Below, piece after piece: positions 36,142 to 44,502 of a DNA stretch of 64,000 nucleotides. This DNA comes from Pseudacidovorax sp. NFM-22. Its GTDB lineage: Bacteria > Pseudomonadota > Gammaproteobacteria > Burkholderiales > Burkholderiaceae_C. The stretch lies in assembly GCF_021401245.1 (NCBI RefSeq), contig NZ_JACBFY010000004.1, forward strand, positions 186,001 to 250,000, in the 5' to 3' direction. The translations under genes and the position numbers were made by a program. Numbering within the stretch: the first letter of the stretch is position 1; every line of letters starts with the position of its first letter. The notes below the pieces were generated by a model. It saw only the letters and a program-made list of their open reading frames with translations, was not told the DNA's origin and did no database searches.

Positions 36142-37584
36142 ATGACCGCTTCCTATCCCAACACCCAGCTCCTGATCGCCAACGAATGGGTCGATGCCGC
36201 CAGCGGCAAGACCCTGGACGTGATCAACCCGGCCACCGGCCAGCCCATCGGCAAGGTGGCCCATGCGGGCAAGGAGGACCTGGACCGGGCCCTGGCCGCC
36301 GCGCAGAAGGGCTTCGAAGTCTGGCGTTTCACGCCAGCGCACGAGCGCGCCGCCCTCATGCGCAAGGCCGCCGGCCTGGTGCGCGAGCGCGCCAACGAGA
36401 TCGCGCCGCTGCTGACGCAGGAACAGGGCAAGCCGCTGGCCGAGGCCCGCATCGAAGTCGTGGCCGCCGCCGACATCATCGAATGGTTCGCCGACGAAGG
36501 CCGCCGCGTGTACGGCCGCATCGTGCCCTCGCGCAACCTGGCCGCGCAGTCGCTGGTCATCAAGGAGCCGGTCGGTCCCGTCGCGGCCTTCACGCCCTGG
36601 AACTTCCCCATCAACCAGGTGGTGCGCAAGCTGGGCGCCGCGCTGGCCGCCGGCTGCTCCTTCCTGGTGAAGGCGCCCGAAGAGACGCCCGCCTCGCCCG
36701 CCGCCCTGATCAAGGCCTTCGTCGACGCCGGCGTGCCGGCCGGCGTGGTCGGCCTGGTGTTCGGGGATCCGGCCGAGATCTCCAGCTACCTGATCCCGCA
36801 TCCGGTGATCCGCAAGATCACCTTCACCGGCTCCACGCCGGTGGGCAAGCAGCTGGCCGCGATGGCCGGCCAGCACATGAAGCGCGCCACCATGGAACTG
36901 GGTGGCCATGCGCCGGTGATCGTGGCCGACGACGCCGACATCGCCCTGGCCGTCAAGGCCGCCGGTGCCGCCAAGTTCCGCAACGCTGGCCAGGTCTGCA
37001 TCTCGCCCACGCGCTTCCTGGTGCACAACAGCATCAAGGCCGAGTTCACCGCCGCGCTGGTCAAGCATGCGCAGGGCCTGAAGGTCGGCGACGGCCTGGC
37101 CGAAGGCACGTCGATGGGCCCGCTGGCCAATTCGCGCCGCCTGACGGCCATGGCCAACGTGGTGCAGGACGCCCGCGCCAAGGGCGCCAAGGTGGTGGCC
37201 GGCGGCGAGCGCATCGGCAGCGAAGGCAACTTCTTCGCGCCCACCGTGCTGGACGACGTGCCGCTGGACGCCTCGGTGTTCAACGACGAGCCCTTCGGCC
37301 CCGTGGCGGCCATCCGCGGCTTCGACACGCTCGAGGACGCCATCGCCGAAGCCAACCGCCTGCCCTTCGGCCTGTCTTCGTATGCGTACACGCGCTCGAT
37401 CAAGAACGCACACCTGCTGTCGCAGCGCATCGAGGCCGGCATGGTCTGGATCAACCAGCCCGCCACGCCCACGCCCGAGATGCCCTTCGGTGGCGTCAAG
37501 GATTCGGGCTATGGCTCGGAGGGTGGCCCGGAGGCCATCGAGGCCTACCTCAACACCAAGTCCGTGACCATCATGGCCGCCTGA
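36142..37584 (+). CDS. NAD(P)-dependent aldehyde dehydrogenase (succinate-semialdehyde type)
   Basis: 480-residue ALDH-superfamily enzyme. [16 protein letters not shown] and [11 protein letters not shown] form the cofactor site, [10 protein letters not shown] carries the general base Glu, and [11 protein letters not shown] the catalytic Cys. The N-terminus ([24 protein letters not shown]) and size fit succinate-semialdehyde dehydrogenase-like enzymes, but the aldehyde is not certain. ATG 36142 is the conserved start. Divergent from tetR and followed by a strong terminator, so a single-gene transcript. Confidence 0.92.
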   Translation: MTASYPNTQLLIANEWVDAASGKTLDVINPATGQPIGKVAHAGKEDLDRALAAAQKGFEVWRFTPAHERAALMRKAAGLVRERANEIAPLLTQEQGKPLAEARIEVVAAADIIEWFADEGRRVYGRIVPSRNLAAQSLVIKEPVGPVAAFTPWNFPINQVVRKLGAALAAGCSFLVKAPEETPASPAALIKAFVDAGVPAGVVGLVFGDPAEISSYLIPHPVIRKITFTGSTPVGKQLAAMAGQHMKRATMELGGHAPVIVADDADIALAVKAAGAAKFRNAGQVCISPTRFLVHNSIKAEFTAALVKHAQGLKVGDGLAEGTSMGPLANSRRLTAMANVVQDARAKGAKVVAGGERIGSEGNFFAPTVLDDVPLDASVFNDEPFGPVAAIRGFDTLEDAIAEANRLPFGLSSYAYTRSIKNAHLLSQRIEAGMVWINQPATPTPEMPFGGVKDSGYGSEGGPEAIEAYLNTKSVTIMAA

Positions 37585-37606
37585 GCGACCTCGTCGCTCA
37601 GCAGCA

Positions 37607-37636
37607 GAAAGGGCCGCATCGCGCGGCCCTTTTTGC
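37607..37636 (+). terminator. Rho-independent terminator of the aldehyde dehydrogenase gene
   Basis: AAAGGGCCGC, ATCGC loop and GCGGCCCTTT with a T-run. Ten-base-pair stem. Confidence 0.92.
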
Positions 37637-37674
37637 GTCCGGCGCCCGTGCAACGCAGGGCGCCGAGCCAAAGT

Positions 37675-37762
37675 CATTCAGTCAGCACCGTTCGCCCTGA
37701 GCCTGTCGAAGGGCTTGCGCCCCGGCTTCGACAAGCTCAGCCCGAACGGCCTTGGGTGAATG
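37675..37762. repeat. Long palindromic repeat, copy 2 (inverted relative to copy 1)
   Basis: Inner arms at 37688-37711 and 37726-37749 (right arm CTTCGACAAGCTCAGCCC then GAACGG) match the unit at 13995-14053 in opposite orientation, including the loop sequence GGCTTGCGCC. Short outer arms CATTCA (37675-37680) and TGAATG (37757-37762) also pair but differ in sequence from the outer arms of copy 1. Lies between convergent genes. Confidence 0.88.
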
Positions 37763-37797
37763 GTCGGCCAACGTTGGGCCGCAGGATGGCTCAATGC

Positions 37798-38775
37798 TCA
37801 CTGCGGCTTGCCCAGCCCCAGCTTGTCGATCACGGCCTTCTCGCGCTCCACCGTCTCGCGGGCGAAGCGGGTGTAGTCGGCACTGCCCATGTAGATCGGC
37901 ACCATGTCGTACTTGGCGAGCGAGGCCAGGTAGCTGGGCTCTTCCATCGCCTGCTTGAAGGCGTCGTGCAGCTTCTTGACCACCTCGGGCGGCGTGCCGC
38001 GCGGGGCGCCGATGCCGAAGGGCGAGTTCTGCACGATGTCGTAGCCCAGCTCCTTGAGCGTGGGCGCATCCGGGAAGCGCGCGAGCCGCTTGTCTCCCCA
38101 GGTGTTGAGCACGCGCATCTTGCCGGACTCCACATAGGGCGCCCAGCCGGTGCTGTCGGCGCCGGCCATCAACTGGCCGCTCATCAGCGCCAGCGTGAGG
38201 TCGGCGCTGCCCTTGTAGGGCACGTGCTGCAGCTGGATGCCGGCGCGCTGCGCCACCAGCTCGGTGGTCAGGTGCGGGCTGGTGAGCGTGCCGGTGGAGC
38301 CGTAGGTGAGCTTGCCCGGGTTGGCCTTGGCATAGGCCACGAAGTCGGCCCAGTTCTTGAACGGGCTGTCGGCGGGCACGACGATGCCGAAGGCGTAGCC
38401 GGTGACGTTCAGCACGTAGCTGATGTCCTTGATCGGGTCCCAGTTGATCTTGGTGGTGTAGCCCAGGCGGAACACGCCCAGCGGGATCTGCGCCAGCGTG
38501 TAGCCGTCGGGCTGCACGGTCTGCAGCTGCTGGGCTGGCAGCGTGCCGCCGGCACCGGGCTTGTTGTCGATGATGACCGGCTGGCCCAGCACCTTGCTGG
38601 CGTTCTCGGCCAGCTGGCGCATGGTGATGTCGGTCGGACCGCCGGCCGGGAAGGCGATGACGAGGCGGATGGGTTTCTCGGGGAAGGCGCGTGCGGCCTG
38701 CTGGGCCTGCGCGCTCAGGGCGGCAGTGCCGAGGGCGGCGATCATCAGGGCGCCGAGGAGGGGGCGACGGTGCAT
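37798..38775 (-). CDS. Bug/TctC-family tripartite tricarboxylate transporter receptor
   Basis: Periplasmic solute receptor of 325 residues. The signal peptide ends around AQAQ (about residue 25). Mature sequence FPEKPIRLVIAFPAGGPTD and VDNKPGAGG-like IIDNKPGAGGTLPAQ are the family hallmarks, with YGSTGTLTSPHL and HVPYKGSADLTLAL in the ligand site. Bug receptors are greatly expanded in Burkholderiales, usually without adjoining TctA/TctB membrane genes, as is the case here. The ligand is unknown. Confidence 0.93.
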   Translation of the reverse strand: MHRRPLLGALMIAALGTAALSAQAQQAARAFPEKPIRLVIAFPAGGPTDITMRQLAENASKVLGQPVIIDNKPGAGGTLPAQQLQTVQPDGYTLAQIPLGVFRLGYTTKINWDPIKDISYVLNVTGYAFGIVVPADSPFKNWADFVAYAKANPGKLTYGSTGTLTSPHLTTELVAQRAGIQLQHVPYKGSADLTLALMSGQLMAGADSTGWAPYVESGKMRVLNTWGDKRLARFPDAPTLKELGYDIVQNSPFGIGAPRGTPPEVVKKLHDAFKQAMEEPSYLASLAKYDMVPIYMGSADYTRFARETVEREKAVIDKLGLGKPQ

Positions 38776-38982
38776 GGAAGAGGTCTCCGGGTCTTGCTTC
38801 GTAAGGCCGGCCATTAGGCGGGAGGCGGGGCCGCGCGGCAATCGGTGGAGGCCCCGTCGAAGGGGCTTTGCTGTAGCCAAGGTGACGCGCTCTCCAGGGC
38901 TGCCGCGGCCGTGCCGCAGAAGCCGGATTCATGAAGAGTTCACTCCTCCTGCGTCCAATGCGCAGCGCTTGTCCCGACCACG

Positions 38983-39822
38983 ATGAAGAACATCCCGAAT
39001 CCGCCGGCATGCCCGTGCCCGCCGGCGGCCGCGCAGCCGCGACCGACCCCCGTGCCGCGTGCCAGCCTGACGGCGTTGGCCATCCTGCTGTCCGCCCTGA
39101 CGGCGCAGGCCATGCAGCCGCTGATCACCGACGACACCGGCACCCAGGGCGCCGGCGTCGAGCAGATCGAACTGGCCGCCGCACGCGCCCGCCAGTCCAC
39201 CGGCCCGGGGCGCCAGACCGGCGACAGCCTCGCGGCCACCTACACCTATGGCCTCACCGACACCGTCGACCTCTATGCTGCGCCCACCTTCCTGCGCATG
39301 CAGGCCGACGGCAGCCGCACGAGCGGCTGGGGCAACACCGCCTTCGGCCTCAAGTGGCGCTTCTACGAGAACGAGGCCACCGGCACCAGCCTCGGCATCA
39401 AGCCCGAGTTCGACGCACCCGTGAGCAGGGGCCGCGAGGCGCGAGGCCTGGGCGACGGCCGCAGCTCGGCGCAACTGACGCTGCTGCTGAGCCAGCAGTT
39501 GCCCTTCGGCGCCCTGCACGTCAACTATGCGTGGGGCCGCCAGCGCGACATCGATCCGATGGCCGGTGCCATCCAGCGGCGCCTGTCCACGGCGCTGGTC
39601 TGGAACATCGCCGACGACTGGAAGCTGGCCGCCGATGTGGGCCTGCAGCAGCGCCAGGGCGTCGACGCGACGCGCCAGCGCACGCGCTATGCCGAGCTCG
39701 GTGTTGTCTACAGCCTGGGCCCGCGCTGGGACCTGGCCGCGGGGGTGATCCGCGCGCGGGACGACCAGCAGCCGGCGGTCCGCACCACCACCGGCACGCT
39801 GGGCCTCACGGGCCATTTCTGA
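38983..39822 (+). CDS. Outer-membrane beta-barrel protein (MetA-pathway phenol degradation-like family)
   Basis: 279 residues. A Pro-rich N-terminus leads to a hydrophobic segment (LTALAILLSALTAQA) ending near residue 43, then MQPLITDDTGTQGAG, the typical start of this family, and alternating polar/aromatic strands up to the C-terminal GLTGHF, whose terminal Phe fits outer-membrane assembly. The family is annotated as transporter without a defined substrate. It directly precedes the hemolysin/ligase/diiron-oxidase operon on the same strand, 133 bases away, and may be linked to it. Confidence 0.75.
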   Translation: MKNIPNPPACPCPPAAAQPRPTPVPRASLTALAILLSALTAQAMQPLITDDTGTQGAGVEQIELAAARARQSTGPGRQTGDSLAATYTYGLTDTVDLYAAPTFLRMQADGSRTSGWGNTAFGLKWRFYENEATGTSLGIKPEFDAPVSRGREARGLGDGRSSAQLTLLLSQQLPFGALHVNYAWGRQRDIDPMAGAIQRRLSTALVWNIADDWKLAADVGLQQRQGVDATRQRTRYAELGVVYSLGPRWDLAAGVIRARDDQQPAVRTTTGTLGLTGHF

Positions 39823-39865
39823 GTCATCTGCCGGTCAGCCAAAGGGCGCGGAACGCCGCTCTGCA

Positions 39866-39882
39866 CTTAATTTGGCGTTAAG
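39866..39882 (+). promoter_or_regulatory. Putative PmrA/QseB-type box (CTTAAT-N5-GTTAAG)
   Basis: CTTAAT TTGGC GTTAAG fits the hTTAAd-N5-hTTAAd layout fully. It is 74 bases ahead of the hemolysin-family gene and matches the box at 12414-12430 in 14 of 17 positions. A QseB/PmrA-type regulator is encoded at 45887-46561. Confidence 0.6.
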
Positions 39883-39955
39883 CGCGTCCGCTGACCATCA
39901 CGGCCATTCGTCAACCTGCGCAGTGGCTTTTCTGCCGCCGCGACACGGACCACCC

Positions 39956-40609
39956 ATGCGCCTGTTCTCTCCCCTGGGCGATGCCATGCCGACATCGCCG
40001 ATCCCCTCCGCCTTTCCCGTGGCGGGCCATCTCACGCGGCATCCGGAGGCCGACCCGCAACGCTCCGCGGTGGAGCAGAGCATCCGCGAGATGTATGCCC
40101 AGCGCTATGGCGCCCTGGTGCCGGCCTTCGCGCCCATGCTGCTGGCGCTGCGCGAGGGCAGCCATGTGCTCGCCGCGGTGGGCTACCGTCGGGCGGACGA
40201 AGGTCCGCTCTTCCTGGAGCAGTACCTCGACGCGCCCGTCGAGTCGCTGATCGCCGCGCATGCCGGCCGGCCCGTCGATCGTGCCGGCATCGTGGAGGTC
40301 GGCAACCTGGCCGCGCCGCGGGGTGGCGAAGGCCGCCGCCTCGTGCAGCTGCTCGGGCCCTACCTGATCGGCGAGGGCTTCGACTGGGTCGTGGGCACCG
40401 TCACGCAGGAACTGCGCGCGATGCTCGTGCGCCTGGGCGTGGCCCCGCTCACGCTGGGCCGCGCCGTGCCCGATGCGCTGGGCGACCAGGCCCGCTGCTG
40501 GGGCAGCTACTACGACCACGAGCCGGTGGTGATGGCCATCCACCTGCGGCGCGCCCTGCGGCACTTCATGACGCGCCGCGCCCGCCTTGCCGCCGGAGGC
40601 CGCGCATGA
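39956..40609 (+). CDS. Thermostable-hemolysin family protein (GNAT/autoinducer-synthase-like)
   Basis: 217 residues of the family named after Vibrio thermostable hemolysin; haemolytic activity is not implied. No signal peptide or membrane span is seen. The pattern REMYAQRYGALV, FLEQYLDAPVESLI, GIVEVGNLAAPRGGEGRRL and VGTVTQELRAMLVRLGV resembles, to my eye, the GNAT/LuxI fold (acidic residue before a glycine-rich loop, then the RxLxRLG segment), which would make it an acyltransferase. That is inference. First gene of the operon; its stop overlaps the ligase ATG. An alternative start is 39986. Confidence 0.75.
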   Translation: MRLFSPLGDAMPTSPIPSAFPVAGHLTRHPEADPQRSAVEQSIREMYAQRYGALVPAFAPMLLALREGSHVLAAVGYRRADEGPLFLEQYLDAPVESLIAAHAGRPVDRAGIVEVGNLAAPRGGEGRRLVQLLGPYLIGEGFDWVVGTVTQELRAMLVRLGVAPLTLGRAVPDALGDQARCWGSYYDHEPVVMAIHLRRALRHFMTRRARLAAGGRA

Positions 40610-42063
40610 CCGCCACTTCGCATGACCCGCAGGCCATCGCCCTTGACGACGGCATCCGCACCTGGCGCGCGGCCGACGTCGATGCCCAGGCCGCCTCGCT
40701 CGCGCAGCGACTGGCCGCGCAGGGCACCCGCGTGCTGGCCACGCTCATGGACAACTCGCCCGCCTGGGTGATCGCCGACCGGGCGGCGCTGCGGGCCGGC
40801 ATCGTGCATGTGCCGCTGCCCGCCTTCTTCACGCCGGAGCAGATCGCCCATGCCATCGGCGCGTCGGGCGTGGACACCGTGCTCACCCTGCCGCCCGTGG
40901 CCGCCCGCTGGCCGCAGGCGCCGGCCGTGCCGTGCGAGATCGCCGGCCAGCCCTTCACGATGCTGCGCCTGCCCGCGCGCAAGGTGCCCATGCCGCCGGG
41001 CACGGCCAAGATCACCTTCACCTCGGGCACCACGGGCGCACCCAAGGGCGTGTGCCTGACGGCCGCGTCCATGCAGCGCGTGGCCGATGGCCTGGTGGTG
41101 GCCATGGCGCCGCTGCAGGTGCAATGCCACCTGTGCGCGTTGCCTTTCGCCGTGCTGCTGGAGAACATCGCTGGACTGATGGCGCCCCTGACGGCCGGTG
41201 CCACCTGCATCGTGCTGCCCCTGCAGGATGTGGGACTCACGGGTTCGTCCAGCTTCGATGTCGCCGCCTTCCACGCCGCCGTCGTCCGGCACCAGCCGAA
41301 CAGCCTGATCCTGCTGCCGCAGATGCTGCGGGCCTGGGCGGGCTATCTGGCGCAGACGCGCCAGCGCGCGCCCGAGTCGCTCAAGCTGGTGGCCGTGGGC
41401 GGCGCCGCGGTCGGCGTGGGTCTGGTGCAGGGCGCGCGTTCGCTGGGCATCCCGGCCTACGAGGGGTATGGCCTGTCCGAAGGTGCCTCGGTGCAGACAC
41501 TCAACCTGCCCGGCTGCGACCGCCCGGGCAGCGCCGGCGCTGCGCTGCCCCATGCCCGCCTGCGCATCGCGGCCGATGGCGAGATCGAGGTGGCCGGCAG
41601 CCTGTTCGCCGGCTACCTGGGCGATGCGCGCGCGCCGGGCGAATGGTGGCCGACGGGCGATCTGGGGCATCTGGATGCCGACGGCTTCCTGCATGTGGAT
41701 GGCCGCAAGAAGAACCTGCTGATCACCGCCTTTGGCCGCAACGTCTCGCCCGAGTGGGTGGAGACCGCGCTGCGCGGCCATCCTGCCATCGGCCAAGCGG
41801 TGGTCTTCGGCGATGGGCAGCCGGCCCTGTCGGCGGTGCTCTGGCCGCTGGCGGCCGATGCCGACGATGCCTGGCTGCAGGCGGCCGTCGACGCCGCCAA
41901 TGCGCACCTGCCCGATTACGCGCGCATCCAGCGCTGGGCCCGCGCCGTCGTCCCCTTCACGGCCGAGTCCGGCATGGCCACCGCCAACGGCCGGCCGCAG
42001 CGCGCGGCCGTGCTGGCGCGCCATGCGCAGGCGCTGGAACTGCCCGCGCCGGCCCTTGCCTGA
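40606..42063 (+). CDS. AMP-dependent synthetase/ligase
   Basis: Adenylate-forming enzyme of 485 residues. P-loop FTSGTTGAPKG (about 143-153), YEGYGLSEGASV (motif A5), WPTGDLGHLDADGF and VDGRKKNLLITAFGRNVSPEWVE (A7-A8) are complete. At A10 the usual Gly-Lys is replaced by Gly-Arg (TANGRPQR), so the catalytic Lys is not at its normal place. It probably activates a carboxylic or fatty acid for the other enzymes of the operon. It starts in the stop codon of the preceding gene. Confidence 0.88.
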   Translation: MTATSHDPQAIALDDGIRTWRAADVDAQAASLAQRLAAQGTRVLATLMDNSPAWVIADRAALRAGIVHVPLPAFFTPEQIAHAIGASGVDTVLTLPPVAARWPQAPAVPCEIAGQPFTMLRLPARKVPMPPGTAKITFTSGTTGAPKGVCLTAASMQRVADGLVVAMAPLQVQCHLCALPFAVLLENIAGLMAPLTAGATCIVLPLQDVGLTGSSSFDVAAFHAAVVRHQPNSLILLPQMLRAWAGYLAQTRQRAPESLKLVAVGGAAVGVGLVQGARSLGIPAYEGYGLSEGASVQTLNLPGCDRPGSAGAALPHARLRIAADGEIEVAGSLFAGYLGDARAPGEWWPTGDLGHLDADGFLHVDGRKKNLLITAFGRNVSPEWVETALRGHPAIGQAVVFGDGQPALSAVLWPLAADADDAWLQAAVDAANAHLPDYARIQRWARAVVPFTAESGMATANGRPQRAAVLARHAQALELPAPALA

Positions 42064-42103
42064 GCCCCACCTTCTTCCTTCTCATCCCTTCACGGAGCTT
42101 CCG

Positions 42104-42796
42104 ATGAGTTTCCATGCCCGCCTTGTCGCCGAGACCGCCACCGAGCGCGTCGGCCTGCTCGGCACCCCGATCATCCAGGGCTGCCTGCGCGGCGACGTGT
42201 CCCTGCCCAGCTACCTGGCCTTCCTGCGCGAGGCGTACCACCACGTCAGCCACACCGTGCCGCTGATGCGGGCCTTCAAGGCGAGGCTGGATGCCAGCCA
42301 TGCCTGGCTCGAAGGCGCGCTCGACGAATACATCGAGGAAGAGCAGGGCCACGACGAGTGGATCCTCGACGACATCCGCGCCTGCGGCGGCGATGCCGAG
42401 GCCGTGCGCCGCGGCCCGCCCGGCCATGCCACCGAGGTGATGGTGGCCTATGCCTACGACACCATCGCCCGCCGCAATCCGCTGGGCTTCTTCGGCATGG
42501 TGCATGTGCTGGAAGGCACCAGCGTCTCGATCGCGCTGATGGCCGCCGACCAGATCCAGAAGCCACTGGGCCTGCCCGACTCGGCCTTCAGCTACCTGCG
42601 CTCGCACGGCACGCTGGACCAGGAGCACACCGCCCATTTCGCGCTGCTGATGGAGCAGATCGAGGACCCGGCCGACCAGGACGCCATCGTCCACGCGGCC
42701 CAGGCCTTCTACCGGCTCTATGGCGACGTCTTCCGCAGCCTGCCGCTGCCGCAGGGCCAGACGGCGGTGACCTCTGCCGCGGGAGTGGCGGCATGA
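42104..42796 (+). CDS. Haem-oxygenase-like diiron oxidase (TenA/UndA-type fold)
   Basis: 230-residue all-helical protein. A full putative diiron ligand set is visible: Glu43 (REAYHH), Glu80 and His83 (EEEQGH, ExxH), Glu137 (VLEGTS), then His168, Asp172 and His175 (HGTLDQEH, HxxxDxxH). This pattern is the one of haem-oxygenase-like diiron oxidases such as UndA, CADD and SznF, and it argues against thiaminase TenA, which lacks the metal ligands. Expected chemistry is O2-dependent oxidation, desaturation or C-C cleavage of an amino- or fatty acid. ACGGAGC supplies the ribosome binding site. The stop overlaps the SDR start. Confidence 0.82.
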   Translation: MSFHARLVAETATERVGLLGTPIIQGCLRGDVSLPSYLAFLREAYHHVSHTVPLMRAFKARLDASHAWLEGALDEYIEEEQGHDEWILDDIRACGGDAEAVRRGPPGHATEVMVAYAYDTIARRNPLGFFGMVHVLEGTSVSIALMAADQIQKPLGLPDSAFSYLRSHGTLDQEHTAHFALLMEQIEDPADQDAIVHAAQAFYRLYGDVFRSLPLPQGQTAVTSAAGVAA

Positions 42797-43674
42797 AGGC
42801 GGCCGACAGCCGGGTACTGCTCACCGGCGCCAGCGGCGGCATCGGGTCCGCCGCCGCGCGTCGGCTGATCCAGGCGGGTGCCAGCGTGATGCTCGCCGGC
42901 CGTTCGCCCGCGCGGCTGGCGGCCCAGGCCCGTGCCCTGGTGCGCGAGCTGGGCGTGGAACGCCATCGCGTCGAGTGGTATGCCTCCGACCTGACCCGGG
43001 TGGACAGCCTCGATCCTCTGGTGCAGGTGGCGGCGCAGTGGCAGTGCAATGCCGTGGTCCATGGCGCTGGCACGCCCGCGTTCGGCCGGCTGGAGTCCTT
43101 CGATGCCGGCGCCGTCGCCCAGGTGCTGCAGCTGAACCTGTTCACGCCCATGCTGCTCACGCAGGCGCTGCTGCCGCATCTGCGGCAGCAGAAGCAGGCC
43201 AGCGTGCTCTTCGTCGGCTCGGTGCTGGGCCGGCTGGGGCTGCCGGGCTTCAGCGTCTACAGCGCCGGCAAGTTCGGTCTGCGCGGCTTTGCCGAGTCGC
43301 TGCGCCGGGAACTGGCCGATACGTCGGTCAAGGTGCAGTACCTCGGACCGCGCAGCACGAAGACCGAGTTCAACAGCGAAGCCGTCGAGCGCTACAACCA
43401 GGCCACCAAGACCGCCATGGACGATGCCGACACGGTCGCCCAGGCCCTGGTGCAACTGCTGGAGCGCGGCACGGCCGAGCGCTTCCTGGGCTTTCCCGAA
43501 AAGCTGGCGGTCCGCCTGAACGGCATGGCGCCCGCCCTGCTGGACGGCGCCTTCGCCGCCCACCGCAACAGCCTGCCGCCGGTGCAGCCGCCCGCGCCGC
43601 TCACGCTCGAGCATTTCGAGTCGCAGCGGCCCGAGTCCGCCGACGCGCATTCACTGCAGGCGCCGCAGCTCTGA
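42793..43674 (+). CDS. Short-chain dehydrogenase/reductase
   Basis: 293 residues, classical SDR. TGASGGIG (11-18) binds NAD(P); the Arg after it in AGRSPARL suggests NADPH. VHGAGTPAFG replaces the NAG motif, SVLG carries the catalytic Ser, and Tyr156/Lys160 stand in VYSAGK. The last 45 residues are a Pro-rich extension. It is coupled to the diiron oxidase by an ATGA overlap. A tandem 22-base duplication that includes its stop codon follows. Confidence 0.9.
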   Translation: MKAADSRVLLTGASGGIGSAAARRLIQAGASVMLAGRSPARLAAQARALVRELGVERHRVEWYASDLTRVDSLDPLVQVAAQWQCNAVVHGAGTPAFGRLESFDAGAVAQVLQLNLFTPMLLTQALLPHLRQQKQASVLFVGSVLGRLGLPGFSVYSAGKFGLRGFAESLRRELADTSVKVQYLGPRSTKTEFNSEAVERYNQATKTAMDDADTVAQALVQLLERGTAERFLGFPEKLAVRLNGMAPALLDGAFAAHRNSLPPVQPPAPLTLEHFESQRPESADAHSLQAPQL

Positions 43675-43698
43675 GGCTGCAGGCCCTGCAGCTCTGAG
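43654..43698 (+). repeat. Tandem 22-base duplication around the SDR stop codon
   Basis: CTGCAGGCGCCGCAGCTCTG and CTGCAGGCCCTGCAGCTCTG, each followed by AG, start at 43654 and 43677. The first copy contains the real stop codon; the second lies just beyond it. Looks like replication slippage. Confidence 0.75.
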
Positions 43699-43749
43699 CC
43701 CCGGACCCCGGCCCGCCTTCGACCCCCTCCACCTTCCTTTGCGAATTCC

Positions 43750-44475
43750 ATGAAGACCCCCCCTGCCACCTTCTCATCCCGTGCCGTCGCTGCCGCCAGG
43801 CCCGCCGGCGCAGGACCGCGCCGCCGCGTCTGGCTGTCGATGGCCCTGCTGGCCGGTGCCGGCGTGCTGGCGGCAGTCACGCCGCTGATCAGCCGCGCCG
43901 CGCCCGTCGACGACGGCGTCGCCGAGCTGCAGCACGACTGGGAAGTGATCCGCTACCAGGCGCCGCCCGCCGAGCGCGAGAAGCGCTTCGAGGCGCTGGC
44001 CGCCAAGGCGCACAAGCTGAGCGAAGCCAACCCCGGTCGGGCCGAGCCCCTGGTGTGGGAGGGCATCATCGTGAGCTCCGTGGCCGGCGAGAAGGGCGGC
44101 CTGGGCGCGCTGGGCCTGGTCAAGCAGGCCAAGGCGCTGTACGAGTCGGCCATCGCCATCAACGGCGACGTGCTCGAAGGCTCGGCCTACAACAGCCTGG
44201 GCGTGCTCTATTACAAGGTGCCCGGCTGGCCCGTGGGCTTCGGCGACAAGGCCAAGGCCAAGGAACTGCTGCAGAAGGCGCTGGCGCTCAACCCCAAGGG
44301 CATCGACCCCAACTTCTTCTACGGCGAATACCTGGTCGAGACCAAGCAGCCCGACCAGGCGATGACCTACCTGGAGCGCGCCCTGCAGGCGCCCGCGCGG
44401 CCCGGCCGGCAGATCGCCGACACCGGCCGCCGCGAGGAGGTGAAGGCGCTGATGGACAAGATCAAGGCGCGCTGA
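43750..44475 (+). CDS. TPR-like exported protein of unknown function
   Basis: 241 residues. An N-terminal basic stretch and hydrophobic segment (VWLSMALLAGAGVLAAVTPLI) ending at about residue 50 suggests export. The rest is helical with tetratricopeptide-like units: LYESAIAINGDVLEGSAYNSL read over about 130-150, AKELLQKALALNPKG and AMTYLERALQAP. It resembles TRAP-type TatT or general TPR scaffolds. It lies 75 bases after the SDR gene on the same strand, before the convergent sensor kinase, so it may belong to the hemolysin/ligase operon. Confidence 0.75.
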   Translation: MKTPPATFSSRAVAAARPAGAGPRRRVWLSMALLAGAGVLAAVTPLISRAAPVDDGVAELQHDWEVIRYQAPPAEREKRFEALAAKAHKLSEANPGRAEPLVWEGIIVSSVAGEKGGLGALGLVKQAKALYESAIAINGDVLEGSAYNSLGVLYYKVPGWPVGFGDKAKAKELLQKALALNPKGIDPNFFYGEYLVETKQPDQAMTYLERALQAPARPGRQIADTGRREEVKALMDKIKAR

Positions 44476-44502
44476 GCGGCGCTCTGGTGCAGGCGGCGCC
44501 GG

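Noticed and set aside
39956-40609. A real secreted hemolysin
   Set aside because: No signal peptide or membrane-active segment, and the operon context is enzymatic.
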